Shown here: positions 32,665 to 40,632 of the stretch, piece by piece | Layout of the letters: each line of letters starts with the position of its first letter | Numbering within the stretch: the first letter of the stretch is position 1 | DNA from: Rubellimicrobium arenae | GTDB taxonomy: Bacteria > Pseudomonadota > Alphaproteobacteria > Rhodobacterales > Rhodobacteraceae | Assembly: GCF_017916295.1 (NCBI RefSeq) | Contig: NZ_JAFMSS010000001.1 | Location: 500,722 to 564,721 of the forward strand | DNA length: 64,000 bases | Direction: 5' to 3' | The notes under the pieces: model-generated | Database searches by the model: none | Seen by the model: the letters and a program-made list of their open reading frames with translations, nothing else | What the model was told of the DNA's origin: nothing | Made by a program: the position numbers and the translations under genes

Positions 32665-34215
32665 ATGTCGGACCTGGCAGGGATCGTGGAGCGCGCCGCC
32701 GGCCTGATCCACCTCAACCCACGCGACTCGGTCGCCGTGGCTCGGACGACGGTCGAACCCGGGATGCTCCTCGATGCGGGTGGCCTGACGGCGGTGGAGC
32801 GGATCGGACGCGGCCACAAGGTCGCCCTTCACCCCATCGCGGTGGGCGAGCCGGTGCTGAAGTATGGCCAGATCATCGGGCGCGCCACGCGGCCGATCGC
32901 GGCAGGGGCGCTGGTCCACACCGAAAACCTGGCCGTGAGCGAGCTGGCCCTCGCGCATGAGTTCTGCGTCGATGCCGCCGAGCCCGATCTCGTGCCCGAG
33001 GCGCACCGCGCGAGCTTCATGGGCTATGCCCGGCCGGACGGCCGCGTTGGAACGCGGAACTACATCGCCGTGATCTCGTCGGTGAACTGCTCGGCCACGG
33101 TGGTACGGTCCATCGCCGCGCACTTTGCGCAACCGGGGCGTCTGGCGGACTGGCCGAACGTGGATGGCGTGATCGCCCTGTCCTACGGCGGCGGCTGCGC
33201 CTTCAACACCCGGGGCGAAGGCTATGCCCTCCTCACGCGCACCATCGCCGGATATGCGACCCATCCCAACGTGGGCGGCGTCCTGATGGTCGGGCTCGGC
33301 TGCGAGACGAACCAGATCCCCGAGATCCTGCGCCGGCAAGGCCTGGCGGAAAGCGACCGCCTTCGGACCATGACGATCCAGGGCGTCGGCGGCACGCGCC
33401 GGACCATCGAGCAGGGCGTCGCAGCCCTGACGGAGATGCTGCCAGCCGTGAACGCCGCACAGCGCAGCCCCCAGTCTGCCGCCCATCTGACGCTCGCGCT
33501 CGAATGCGGAGGCTCGGACGGATATTCGGGGATCTCGGCCAATCCGGCACTGGGCCATGCCGCCGACCTGCTTGTGCGGCACGGCGGGACGGCCGTGCTG
33601 GCCGAGACCCCCGAAATCTATGGCGCCGAGCACCTGCTTACCCGCCGCGCCCGGAGCCCCGAGGTGGCGCGCAAGCTGCTCGACCGGATCGACTGGTGGA
33701 GGGACCACGCCGCGCGGTCTGGGGCGGAGATGGACAACAACCCGAGCCACGGCAACAAGGCGGGTGGCCTGACCACCATCCTCGAGAAGTCGCTGGGCGC
33801 CGTGGCCAAGGGTGGCTCGACGCGGCTCAACGCCGTATATGAATATGCCGAACGGATCGACGAGCATGGCTTCGTCTTCATGGACACGCCCGGCTACGAT
33901 CCCGTGGCGGTGACCGGCCAAGTGGCCGGGGGCTGCAACCTGATCTGCTTCACGACCGGTCGGGGTTCGGTATCGGGGTTCAAGCCGGCGCCGTCGCTGA
34001 AGCTCGCGACCAATACGCCGATGTACGAGCGGATGGCCGAGGACATGGACATCAACTGCGGCACCATCGTCACCGGCGACGAGACCGTGGAGCAGGTCGG
34101 CGAGCGCATCTTCCAGCTCATGCTGGAAACCGCCTCGGGCCAGCCGACCACGAGCGAGGCCCTGGGCTACGGGGACAACGAATTCGTGCCCTGGCAGATC
34201 GACGCGGTGATGTGA
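32665..34215 (+). CDS. UxaA-family sugar-acid dehydratase
   Basis: 516-aa altronate/galactarate dehydratase-family protein. Residues ~10-105 are the SAF domain (ALHPIAVGEPVLKYGQIIG). The catalytic part follows, with FMGYARPDGRVGTRNYIAVI, SSVNCSATVVRSIAAHFAQP, GGGCAFNTRGE, VGLGCETNQIPEI, ALECGGSDGYSGISANPALG, EMDNNPSHGNKAGG and VSGFKPAPSLKLATN. The conserved cysteines suggest an iron-dependent dehydratase. One nucleotide separates it from gntR, so it is translationally coupled. In context it should dehydrate the aldonate made by the minus-arm lactonase to a 2-keto-3-deoxy acid; altronate itself cannot be excluded. Confidence 0.9.
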   Translation: MSDLAGIVERAAGLIHLNPRDSVAVARTTVEPGMLLDAGGLTAVERIGRGHKVALHPIAVGEPVLKYGQIIGRATRPIAAGALVHTENLAVSELALAHEFCVDAAEPDLVPEAHRASFMGYARPDGRVGTRNYIAVISSVNCSATVVRSIAAHFAQPGRLADWPNVDGVIALSYGGGCAFNTRGEGYALLTRTIAGYATHPNVGGVLMVGLGCETNQIPEILRRQGLAESDRLRTMTIQGVGGTRRTIEQGVAALTEMLPAVNAAQRSPQSAAHLTLALECGGSDGYSGISANPALGHAADLLVRHGGTAVLAETPEIYGAEHLLTRRARSPEVARKLLDRIDWWRDHAARSGAEMDNNPSHGNKAGGLTTILEKSLGAVAKGGSTRLNAVYEYAERIDEHGFVFMDTPGYDPVAVTGQVAGGCNLICFTTGRGSVSGFKPAPSLKLATNTPMYERMAEDMDINCGTIVTGDETVEQVGERIFQLMLETASGQPTTSEALGYGDNEFVPWQIDAVM

Positions 34216-34260
34216 GCGCGGCCGACCCGGACGGGCGGCAAGGGGGGAAGGAACAGGACG

Positions 34261-35802
34261 ATGATGGAAATGCGCGACCATTATGACGTGGTGATCGTCG
34301 GCGCTGGGGTCGGCGGCGGAGCGATGGCGAACCAGCTCGCTTCGGCGGGCGCGCGGGTGCTGATGATCGAACGCGGCACGCGCCTCCCGCGCGAGGCCGA
34401 CAACTGGTCGGTCAAGGCGGTCTTCCACGAGAAGCGCTATGCGACCAAGGAAACCTGGCGCGACCGCGACGGCAAGGAGTTCAACCCTTCGACCTACTAC
34501 TACGTCGGCGGCAACTCCAAGTTCTTCGGCGCAGCGACGGTGCGCTTCCGCGTCGAGGATTTCGAGGACCTCCAGCACGAAGGCGGCATCGCCCCGGCCT
34601 GGCCGGTCAGCTACAAGGACTTCGCCCCCTATTACGACGTGGCCGAGCGACTGATGGGCACCCATGGCACCGCCGGGCTCGACCCCTGCGAGCCGCCCCG
34701 GTCCGGTCCGATGCCCTACCCGACCATCGGGCATGAGCCCGAGGTCGAGGCCCTGGATCGCAAGCTGCGCGCGAAGGGCCTGCATCCCTTCCCCCTTCCC
34801 ATCGCCATCGACCGGCACGAAGGCGGGGCCTGCATCCGCTGCCGCACCTGCGACGGCTTCGCCTGCAAGCTGGGGGCCAAGAACGACGCCGAGGTCCGGC
34901 TCGTGGACCCCGCCATCGCGACCGGCAACGTGGACCTCATCCTCGAGACCAAGGTGCTGCGCCTGCTGACCGACTCCTCGGGCCGCCGCGTGACCGGGGC
35001 CGAAGTCGAGCAGGGCGGCCGCACCCGCGTCATCAAGGGGGAGCTCTTCATCTCCGCGGCCGGCGCCATCAACTCGGCGGCCCTGCTGCTGCGGTCGGCC
35101 AACGACAAGCACCCGAGAGGCCTTGGCAACAACTCCTCGGACCAGCTGGGCCGCAACTACATGGCCCACAACAACACGGCCATGATGGCCATCAACCCGC
35201 TGCAAAAGAACCGGGTCACGTTCCAGAAGTCGCTGTGCATCAACGACTTCTACCTGGCCAACGACGTCCGCCCCTATCCCATGGGCAATGTGCAGGGCCT
35301 GGGCAAGCTCCAGGCCGGGATGCTGACGGCCAACGTCAAATGGGCGCCCGAATGGCTCATGGGCACCTTCGCGGACCGCAGCGTTGACTGGTGGATCATG
35401 TCCGAGGATCTGCCCGACCCCGAGAACCGCGTCACCGTCGACCCGGACGGCAAGATCCGTCTGTCCTACACGGCCAACAACCTCAAGGCGCACAACGAAC
35501 TCGTGGCGCATTGGGGCAAGATCATGAAATCGCTGGGCTACCCTCTCATCATCACGCAGAAGATGGACATCAAGGTGTCCATGCACCAGTGCGGGACGGC
35601 CCGCTTTGGCAAGGACCCGGCCACCTCGGTGCTCGACCCGTTCTGCAAGGCTTGGGACCTGGACAACCTTTACGTCGTGGACGCCTCGTTCCTGCCCTCC
35701 TCCACCGCCTTCAACCCGTCCCTGACCATCGTCGCCCAAGCGGTCCGTACCTCCGAGCATCTGGTTCGGGACGTTCTCAAAGTCAGCCGAGTCGCAGCCT
35801 GA
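34261..35802 (+). CDS. GMC family FAD-dependent oxidoreductase with four-cysteine motif
   Basis: 513-aa glucose-methanol-choline oxidoreductase. FAD-binding VVIVGAGVGGGAMANQLASA at the start, YYYVGGNSKFFGAATVRF as the second GMC segment, and C-terminal active-site elements MHQCGTARFG (histidine) and DASFLPSSTAFNPSLT (asparagine). A cysteine cluster C-x2-C-x2-C-x4-C lies at residues 191-202 (CIRCRTCDGFAC), as in GMC enzymes related to FAD-glucose and fructose dehydrogenases, where cysteines can hold an Fe-S cluster. No signal peptide. Third gene of the plus arm. Likely oxidises a sugar or sugar acid and passes electrons to a carrier rather than NAD. Confidence 0.9.
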   Translation: MMEMRDHYDVVIVGAGVGGGAMANQLASAGARVLMIERGTRLPREADNWSVKAVFHEKRYATKETWRDRDGKEFNPSTYYYVGGNSKFFGAATVRFRVEDFEDLQHEGGIAPAWPVSYKDFAPYYDVAERLMGTHGTAGLDPCEPPRSGPMPYPTIGHEPEVEALDRKLRAKGLHPFPLPIAIDRHEGGACIRCRTCDGFACKLGAKNDAEVRLVDPAIATGNVDLILETKVLRLLTDSSGRRVTGAEVEQGGRTRVIKGELFISAAGAINSAALLLRSANDKHPRGLGNNSSDQLGRNYMAHNNTAMMAINPLQKNRVTFQKSLCINDFYLANDVRPYPMGNVQGLGKLQAGMLTANVKWAPEWLMGTFADRSVDWWIMSEDLPDPENRVTVDPDGKIRLSYTANNLKAHNELVAHWGKIMKSLGYPLIITQKMDIKVSMHQCGTARFGKDPATSVLDPFCKAWDLDNLYVVDASFLPSSTAFNPSLTIVAQAVRTSEHLVRDVLKVSRVAA

Positions 35803-35809
35803 GGTCACC

Positions 35810-36616
35810 ATGAAGAAGATGATGGGAAGCATCGACAGCTACCGCGGGCTGTTCAACCTGGCCGGAAAGCGAGCCATCGTCACCGGCGGCTCGCGTGGGA
35901 TCGGCAAGGCCTTGGCCGAAGGTCTGGCGGCCTATGGGGCCAACGTCGCGATCGTGGTCCAGAGCTCGGTCGACCGGGCCGAGGCGGTCGCCTCCGAGAT
36001 CCGCGCGGCAGGTCGCCAGGCCATGGTGGTGCAGGCCGACATCTCGGACGAGGCCCAGGTGCAGCGCATGGTGGACGAGGTCGTCTCCGAATGGGGCGGC
36101 CTCGACATCCTGATCAACAATGCCGGGATCGTGCTCCCTGCCGCAGCCGAGGATTGCAGCTTCGAGGCGTGGCGCCGCACGATGTCGGTCAACCTCGACG
36201 GGGTCTTCCTGGCTTCGCGGGCGGCAGGCCAGGTCATGATCCGGCAAGGCGGAGGCGTGATCCTGTCGGTGGGCTCCATGTCGGGCCGGATCGTGAACTG
36301 GCCCTTCCGGCACGCCGCCTACAACGTTTCCAAGGCCGGCGTGCACATGCTGACGAAATGCCTCGCCACCGAGTGGGCCGAGCACAACGTCCGGGTCAAC
36401 GCCATCGCGCCCGGCTACATCCGGACCGAGCTGACCGACGAGGTGCTGCGCGAGCATCCCGACGTGGTCCGCGACCATTGGGCCAAGGGCGCGGTCCAGA
36501 ACCGGATCGGAGAGGTGGAGGAGCTCGTGGGCGCCGCGGTCTGGCTGTGCTCGGACTCCGCCAGCTTCACCACGGGTGAGGTCGTGACGATCGACGGCGG
36601 CCTCACGCTGCGCTGA
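35810..36616 (+). CDS. Short-chain dehydrogenase/reductase
   Basis: 268-aa classical SDR. Cofactor motif VTGGSRGIGKALAEGLAAYG, NNAGIV, catalytic serine in LSVGSMSGRIVNWPF and YNVSKAGVHML (Tyr and Lys), followed by VRVNAIAPGYIRTEL. Full length, with the C-terminal SFTTGEVVTIDGG. Seven bp after the GMC gene. In a non-phosphorylative L-fucose or rhamnose pathway an SDR oxidises the 2-keto-3-deoxy acid at C4; this gene is the natural candidate for that step. Confidence 0.92.
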   Translation: MKKMMGSIDSYRGLFNLAGKRAIVTGGSRGIGKALAEGLAAYGANVAIVVQSSVDRAEAVASEIRAAGRQAMVVQADISDEAQVQRMVDEVVSEWGGLDILINNAGIVLPAAAEDCSFEAWRRTMSVNLDGVFLASRAAGQVMIRQGGGVILSVGSMSGRIVNWPFRHAAYNVSKAGVHMLTKCLATEWAEHNVRVNAIAPGYIRTELTDEVLREHPDVVRDHWAKGAVQNRIGEVEELVGAAVWLCSDSASFTTGEVVTIDGGLTLR

Positions 36617-36627
36617 AGGAGGAACGA

Positions 36628-37743
36628 ATGGATCAAAGAGGCTACGGCGGCCCTCTCCGCTACGTGCAAGGCCCAGGTGTGCTGGGCGACCTGGGGCGCT
36701 ATGCCGCCTCCCTCTCGGACAAGGCCCTTCTGCTGATGGACGGGTTCGTCGAGGCCAAGTACGGCGCGATGCTCGGGGCTTCGCTCGCGGCGGCGGGCGT
36801 GACCTCGACAGCGCTCCGCTTCGCGGGCGAGAGCACCGACGCGGAGGTCGAACGGTGCGTCAACGTCGGACGGGAGGCCGCCGTCGGCGTGGTCATCGGA
36901 GTGGGCGGGGGAAAGACGCTCGACACCGCCAAGATCACGGCCCGCAATCTTGGGGCCCGGATCATGACGGTCCCGACCATCGCCTCGACCGACAGCCCCA
37001 CCAGCGCCATCGGCGTGATCTACACGGAACACGGCGTCTATGATCGGGTCGAGCGCTGCGGGCGCAATCCCGACGTGGTCCTGGTGGACAGCCAGGTCAT
37101 CGTGCAGGCACCTGTCCGGTTCCTGGCCGCCGGGATGGGCGACGCGCTGTCGACGTGGTTCGAGGCGCGATCGAATCTGGAAAGCCGGTCCCGCAACTAC
37201 ATCGGCGATGGCTATGCGCCGACCATCGCCGGGGCCGAGATCGCCCGCGCCTGCCATGCGACGCTCATGCGGGACGGCCGGGCGGCCTATATCGCCGCAA
37301 AGGCAGGCCGCCTGACCGAGGCGGTCGAGAACATCATCGAAGCCAATACGCTGCTGTCGGGCCTCGGGTTCGAGAACTGCGGGGTGTCCGGCGCCCACGG
37401 CATCCATGACGCGCTCACGGTCCTCGAACCGACCCACGGGTTCTTCCACGGCGAGAAGGTGGCCTTCGGCATCATCTGCCTGCTTGTGCTCGAGAACCGT
37501 CCGCTCGAGGAGATCGAGGACACGATCCGCTTCTGCGCCGACATCGGGCTTCCGGTCCGGCTGTCGGACCTCGGACTGGAGAACATCTCCGACGACGACC
37601 TCCTGAGCGTCGGCAACGCGGCCATGGTTCCGACAAGCGTGATCCACTCCGTCCCGCGCCCCTTGTCCGCCATGAAGATAGCGCATGCGATCTCGGCGGC
37701 GGATGCCATGGCGCAGGCCCTCCTCCACCGGAAGGCGGCCTAG
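36628..37743 (+). CDS. GldA-like glycerol dehydrogenase family enzyme
   Basis: 371-aa group III metal-dependent alcohol dehydrogenase of the GldA subgroup. NAD motif VIGVGGGKTLDTAK, TVPTIASTDSPTSAIGVIY, and zinc ligands Asp in GMGDALSTWFEA, His in SGAHGIHDAL and His in HGFFHGEKVAFG are all present. AAGGAGG lies upstream of ATG 36628. Last gene of the plus arm, ending just before a strong terminator. Could oxidise glycerol or 1,2-propanediol, or reduce a C3 aldehyde released from the sugar. Confidence 0.9.
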   Translation: MDQRGYGGPLRYVQGPGVLGDLGRYAASLSDKALLLMDGFVEAKYGAMLGASLAAAGVTSTALRFAGESTDAEVERCVNVGREAAVGVVIGVGGGKTLDTAKITARNLGARIMTVPTIASTDSPTSAIGVIYTEHGVYDRVERCGRNPDVVLVDSQVIVQAPVRFLAAGMGDALSTWFEARSNLESRSRNYIGDGYAPTIAGAEIARACHATLMRDGRAAYIAAKAGRLTEAVENIIEANTLLSGLGFENCGVSGAHGIHDALTVLEPTHGFFHGEKVAFGIICLLVLENRPLEEIEDTIRFCADIGLPVRLSDLGLENISDDDLLSVGNAAMVPTSVIHSVPRPLSAMKIAHAISAADAMAQALLHRKAA

Positions 37744-37798
37744 CGGGTTCGGCGCTGGCGGCTGCACCGCCTGATTCGTCCCTTTCTTGAACCCCGTC

Positions 37799-37830
37799 GG
37801 GCGGCGATCCGGTTACTCCGATCGCCGCCC
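37799..37830. terminator. Bidirectional terminator between gldA-like and choX-like genes
   Basis: Perfect 11-bp stem GGGCGGCGATC / GATCGCCGCCC with a 10-nt loop, between convergent stops at 37743 and 37838. Confidence 0.75.
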
Positions 37831-37837
37831 GGGTCCC

Positions 37838-38779
37838 TCAGAGGCCGAGGGCGGCTTTCACGACCGGGGCAGCCGGCTCGCCGCCGGTCGTCGACACGCC
37901 CTCGAGCCAGCGGTCGATGGCCTCCGGGTTCTCCTTGAGCCAGGTCTCGGCGGTCTCCTCGGGCGAAAGGCCATCGTCCAGGATCATCTTCATCATCACA
38001 TCCTCGGCCTCCACGTCGAAGACGAGATTGCCCAGGAAGCGACCCATGTTGGGGCACTCGTCCGCAAGTCCGGGCCGCGTGACGGTGAGCACCTCGGCAC
38101 CGCCTTCGTTCGGCCCGAACACATCCTCGCTTCCGGTGAGATACGTCATGTCGAGCGTGACGTTCATCGGATGGGGCCGCCAGCCGAAGAAGACGATGGG
38201 CTCGCCGGACTGCACCGCACGCTGGACCTGGGCCAGCATGCCCTGCTCGCTCGACTCAACGAGCTCGAAGCTACCAAGCCCGAACCGGTCGTCATCGATC
38301 ATCTGAAGGATCGTCGCATTGGCGCTCGCCCCGGGCTCGATGCCGTAGATTTGCCCCCCGAGATCCTCCTGGAACCGGGCGATGTCGGCATAGGTTCGGA
38401 TGCCCAGCTCCGCGCCGGACGCGTTCGTCGCGAGGCCGATCACCGCGCCCTCGAGGTTGGTCTGGACGACATCGATGCGGCCTGCCTCGACGAGCGGAGT
38501 CTGGATCGGGTCCTGGAGAGGCATCCAGTTGCCCAGGAACACGTCGATGTCGCCACTGGTCAGCGAGTCGAACGTCACGGGCACCGAGAGGACAAGGATG
38601 TCAGGGTCGTAGCCGATCTCCGACAGGATGCGATCCGCGATGGCCGTGGTGGCCGTGATGTCCGTCCATCCCACGTCCGAGAGCCTTGGCGCCAGGCACG
38701 CCTCCGGATCTTGAGCATGGGCCGCTGTTCCGGCCAGCAAGGCTGAAAGGCTGAGCGCGCCCAAAAGTCGAGGCGACAT
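37838..38779 (-). CDS. Choline ABC transporter substrate-binding protein (ChoX-like), orphan
   Basis: 313-aa periplasmic OpuAC/ProX-type binding protein. Signal MSPRLLGALSLSALLAGTAA cleaved after HAQ. Aromatic-box segments typical of choline/betaine binding are SDVGWTDITATTAIADRIL, VFLGNWMPLQDP and VFFGWRPHPMNV. The spacing of the tryptophans favours ChoX over ProX. No choW or choV gene adjoins it, so it must work with transporter parts encoded elsewhere or be a stray paralogue. The terminator begins 7 nt after its stop codon. Confidence 0.88.
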   Translation of the reverse strand: MSPRLLGALSLSALLAGTAAHAQDPEACLAPRLSDVGWTDITATTAIADRILSEIGYDPDILVLSVPVTFDSLTSGDIDVFLGNWMPLQDPIQTPLVEAGRIDVVQTNLEGAVIGLATNASGAELGIRTYADIARFQEDLGGQIYGIEPGASANATILQMIDDDRFGLGSFELVESSEQGMLAQVQRAVQSGEPIVFFGWRPHPMNVTLDMTYLTGSEDVFGPNEGGAEVLTVTRPGLADECPNMGRFLGNLVFDVEAEDVMMKMILDDGLSPEETAETWLKENPEAIDRWLEGVSTTGGEPAAPVVKAALGL

Positions 38780-39351
38780 GAGGATCTCCCGAAGCCAGTG
38801 AGTTTCAGCGAAGCCGACCCGATTACGCAGCGCCGGCTTCGGTCAGCCTATGGGCAGTTCCTTCGGTGCAGTTGACCCAAGACGGCGACAGGTTGACAGG
38901 ATGCGCAGCGCAGGCTTCCGACCATGACCCTGACGGGAGGCTTTGGTCTGGTGACAGCCTCGGGACGCCCCAATCCAAGGCTCTGGGCGTCATTCGAGCG
39001 GCGACCAATGCCAGAGGTTTCGGCAACATCGTCCGGTCCGCGATGACAGGTTATCGGGAATTGCGCATGATCCGGCCCGGAGGAATGCGGCGGGCTCCCT
39101 ATCCGAACGGACAGGTCTGCCAAAATCATCCAGCCTTCGCAGCCCCTTGCGGCTCGCATTGATCGAGCCTTCGCCCGCTTGGGCAGAACCTCTGGGCCGT
39201 GGCTGGCCTTGATCCATTGCCAGGAAAGGCGTCTGTTCCATGGTATGGGGCCCCTTGGGGACGACGCGTCAGCCTGGCGTCGCAGCCCACTCCGGAAGGT
39301 GACCGATCAGGCGTACCCAGCGCCAGGTCCCGCATCACAAAGGACCGTGCA
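38780..39351. other. Intergenic region between choX-like and dipeptidase genes
   Basis: 572 bp of divergent upstream DNA. No family-like translation in any frame, and no clear operator or hairpin beyond short chance repeats. It should contain both promoters. Confidence 0.45.
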
Positions 39352-40482
39352 ATGGATACCGCGACTCTCCCTGCCATCTTCGACGGGCATAATGATCTGC
39401 TGCTGAAGTTGTATCTGGGCGAAGCCTCGGTCGATCAGGTCAGGGATGGCGGGGGCACGACGCATATCGATCTGCCCCGCGCGCGGCAGGGCGGCTTCGG
39501 AGGAGGGATGTTCGCGATCTACACTCCCGATCCGCCAGCCGCCAAACCCGATCTGAATGCCATGAGCGGCGCGCAATACGATCTCCCCCTGCCCGATGCG
39601 ATCGACCCTGACGAGGCCCTCCGTGCGGCACTGGCGCAGGCGGCGCTGCTCCTGCAGCTGGAACGGACCGGATCGGTCGTCATCTGCCGGACCGCCGGCG
39701 AGATCGAATCCGCGCTCGACGGGCCGCTGATGGCGGCGGTCCTTCATCTGGAAGGGGCGGACTGCATCGATGGCGACCTCGATGCCCTTCATGTGCTCCA
39801 CGCCGCCGGGCTCAGGAGCCTCGGGCCGGTCTGGAGCCGAAGGACCCGATGGGCCGAAGGGGTGCCATTCCGCTTCCCCTCGACCGGCGACACCGGGCCG
39901 GGCCTCACGGAGGATGGAAAACGGCTGATCCGGGAATGCAACCGCCTGAAGATCGCCGTGGACCTGTCGCACCTCAACGAGAAGGGCTTCGATGACGTTG
40001 CCGCCCTCACGGATGCCCCGCTGATCGCCACGCATTCCAACGCGAACGCCATCTGCCCGCATGCCCGCAACCTGACCGATCGCCAGCTCGACATGATCGC
40101 GGCGTCGGGTGGCATGGTCGGCGTGAACTTCGCCACGGCGTTCCTGCGCCCCGATGGCCAGATGAGGCCCGACTGCGATCTCGACGTCGTCATTCGCCAT
40201 TTCGACCACCTCCTTGAAAGGCTGGGCGAAGATGGGGTCGGGTTCGGCTCCGACTTCGACGGGGCGACGGTTCCGCAGATGATCCAGGACGTGGCCGGCC
40301 TGACGAAGATGCGGGCCGCCATGGTCGCGGCCGGCTACGACGAGCCCCTCATGAGAAAGCTTTGCCAGGAAAACTGGATCGATGTGCTCGACCGCACCTG
40401 GTCCGGAACGGGCAAGGTGAGGATTGCGCGCGACCAGCGGACCCGACACGCAGCGACGGCAGGCGCCCTGTCCCACGCATGA
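39352..40482 (+). CDS. Membrane dipeptidase (peptidase M19, renal dipeptidase family)
   Basis: 376-aa zinc dipeptidase of family M19. Metal ligands are in place: His and Asp in IFDGHNDLLLKLY, the bridging glutamate in AVLHLEGAD, His in PLIATHSNANAICPHARNL, and Asp in GVGFGSDFDG. Start at ATG 39352, with AAAGGA 7 nt upstream; the open frame upstream is unlike the family. No signal peptide seen, so a cytosolic location is likely. Hydrolyses dipeptides, often with D-residues. Followed at 150 bp by the large LAL regulator on the same strand. Confidence 0.9.
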   Translation: MDTATLPAIFDGHNDLLLKLYLGEASVDQVRDGGGTTHIDLPRARQGGFGGGMFAIYTPDPPAAKPDLNAMSGAQYDLPLPDAIDPDEALRAALAQAALLLQLERTGSVVICRTAGEIESALDGPLMAAVLHLEGADCIDGDLDALHVLHAAGLRSLGPVWSRRTRWAEGVPFRFPSTGDTGPGLTEDGKRLIRECNRLKIAVDLSHLNEKGFDDVAALTDAPLIATHSNANAICPHARNLTDRQLDMIAASGGMVGVNFATAFLRPDGQMRPDCDLDVVIRHFDHLLERLGEDGVGFGSDFDGATVPQMIQDVAGLTKMRAAMVAAGYDEPLMRKLCQENWIDVLDRTWSGTGKVRIARDQRTRHAATAGALSHA

Positions 40483-40632
40483 ACACCGGCGCGTCCTGAC
40501 CCAAGACCTGTCCCAAAGGGCCTGCAGGCCGGTTCCGCAGGACCGCCCGGCGCAAGTCCAAAGCCCTGCCCGGTTGGGTCCCAAGGCGCGCTTCCAAGTC
40601 GGCGCGCCCCCGGCCGGTCAGAGCTCCCTTGC

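Noticed and set aside
32644..35832. A 1,062-codon open frame on the minus strand opposite the UxaA and GMC genes
   Set aside because: Its translation is His/Arg/Asp-rich without any family motif, and it runs antisense to two well-recognised enzymes. Long antisense frames are expected in high-GC DNA with strong third-position bias.
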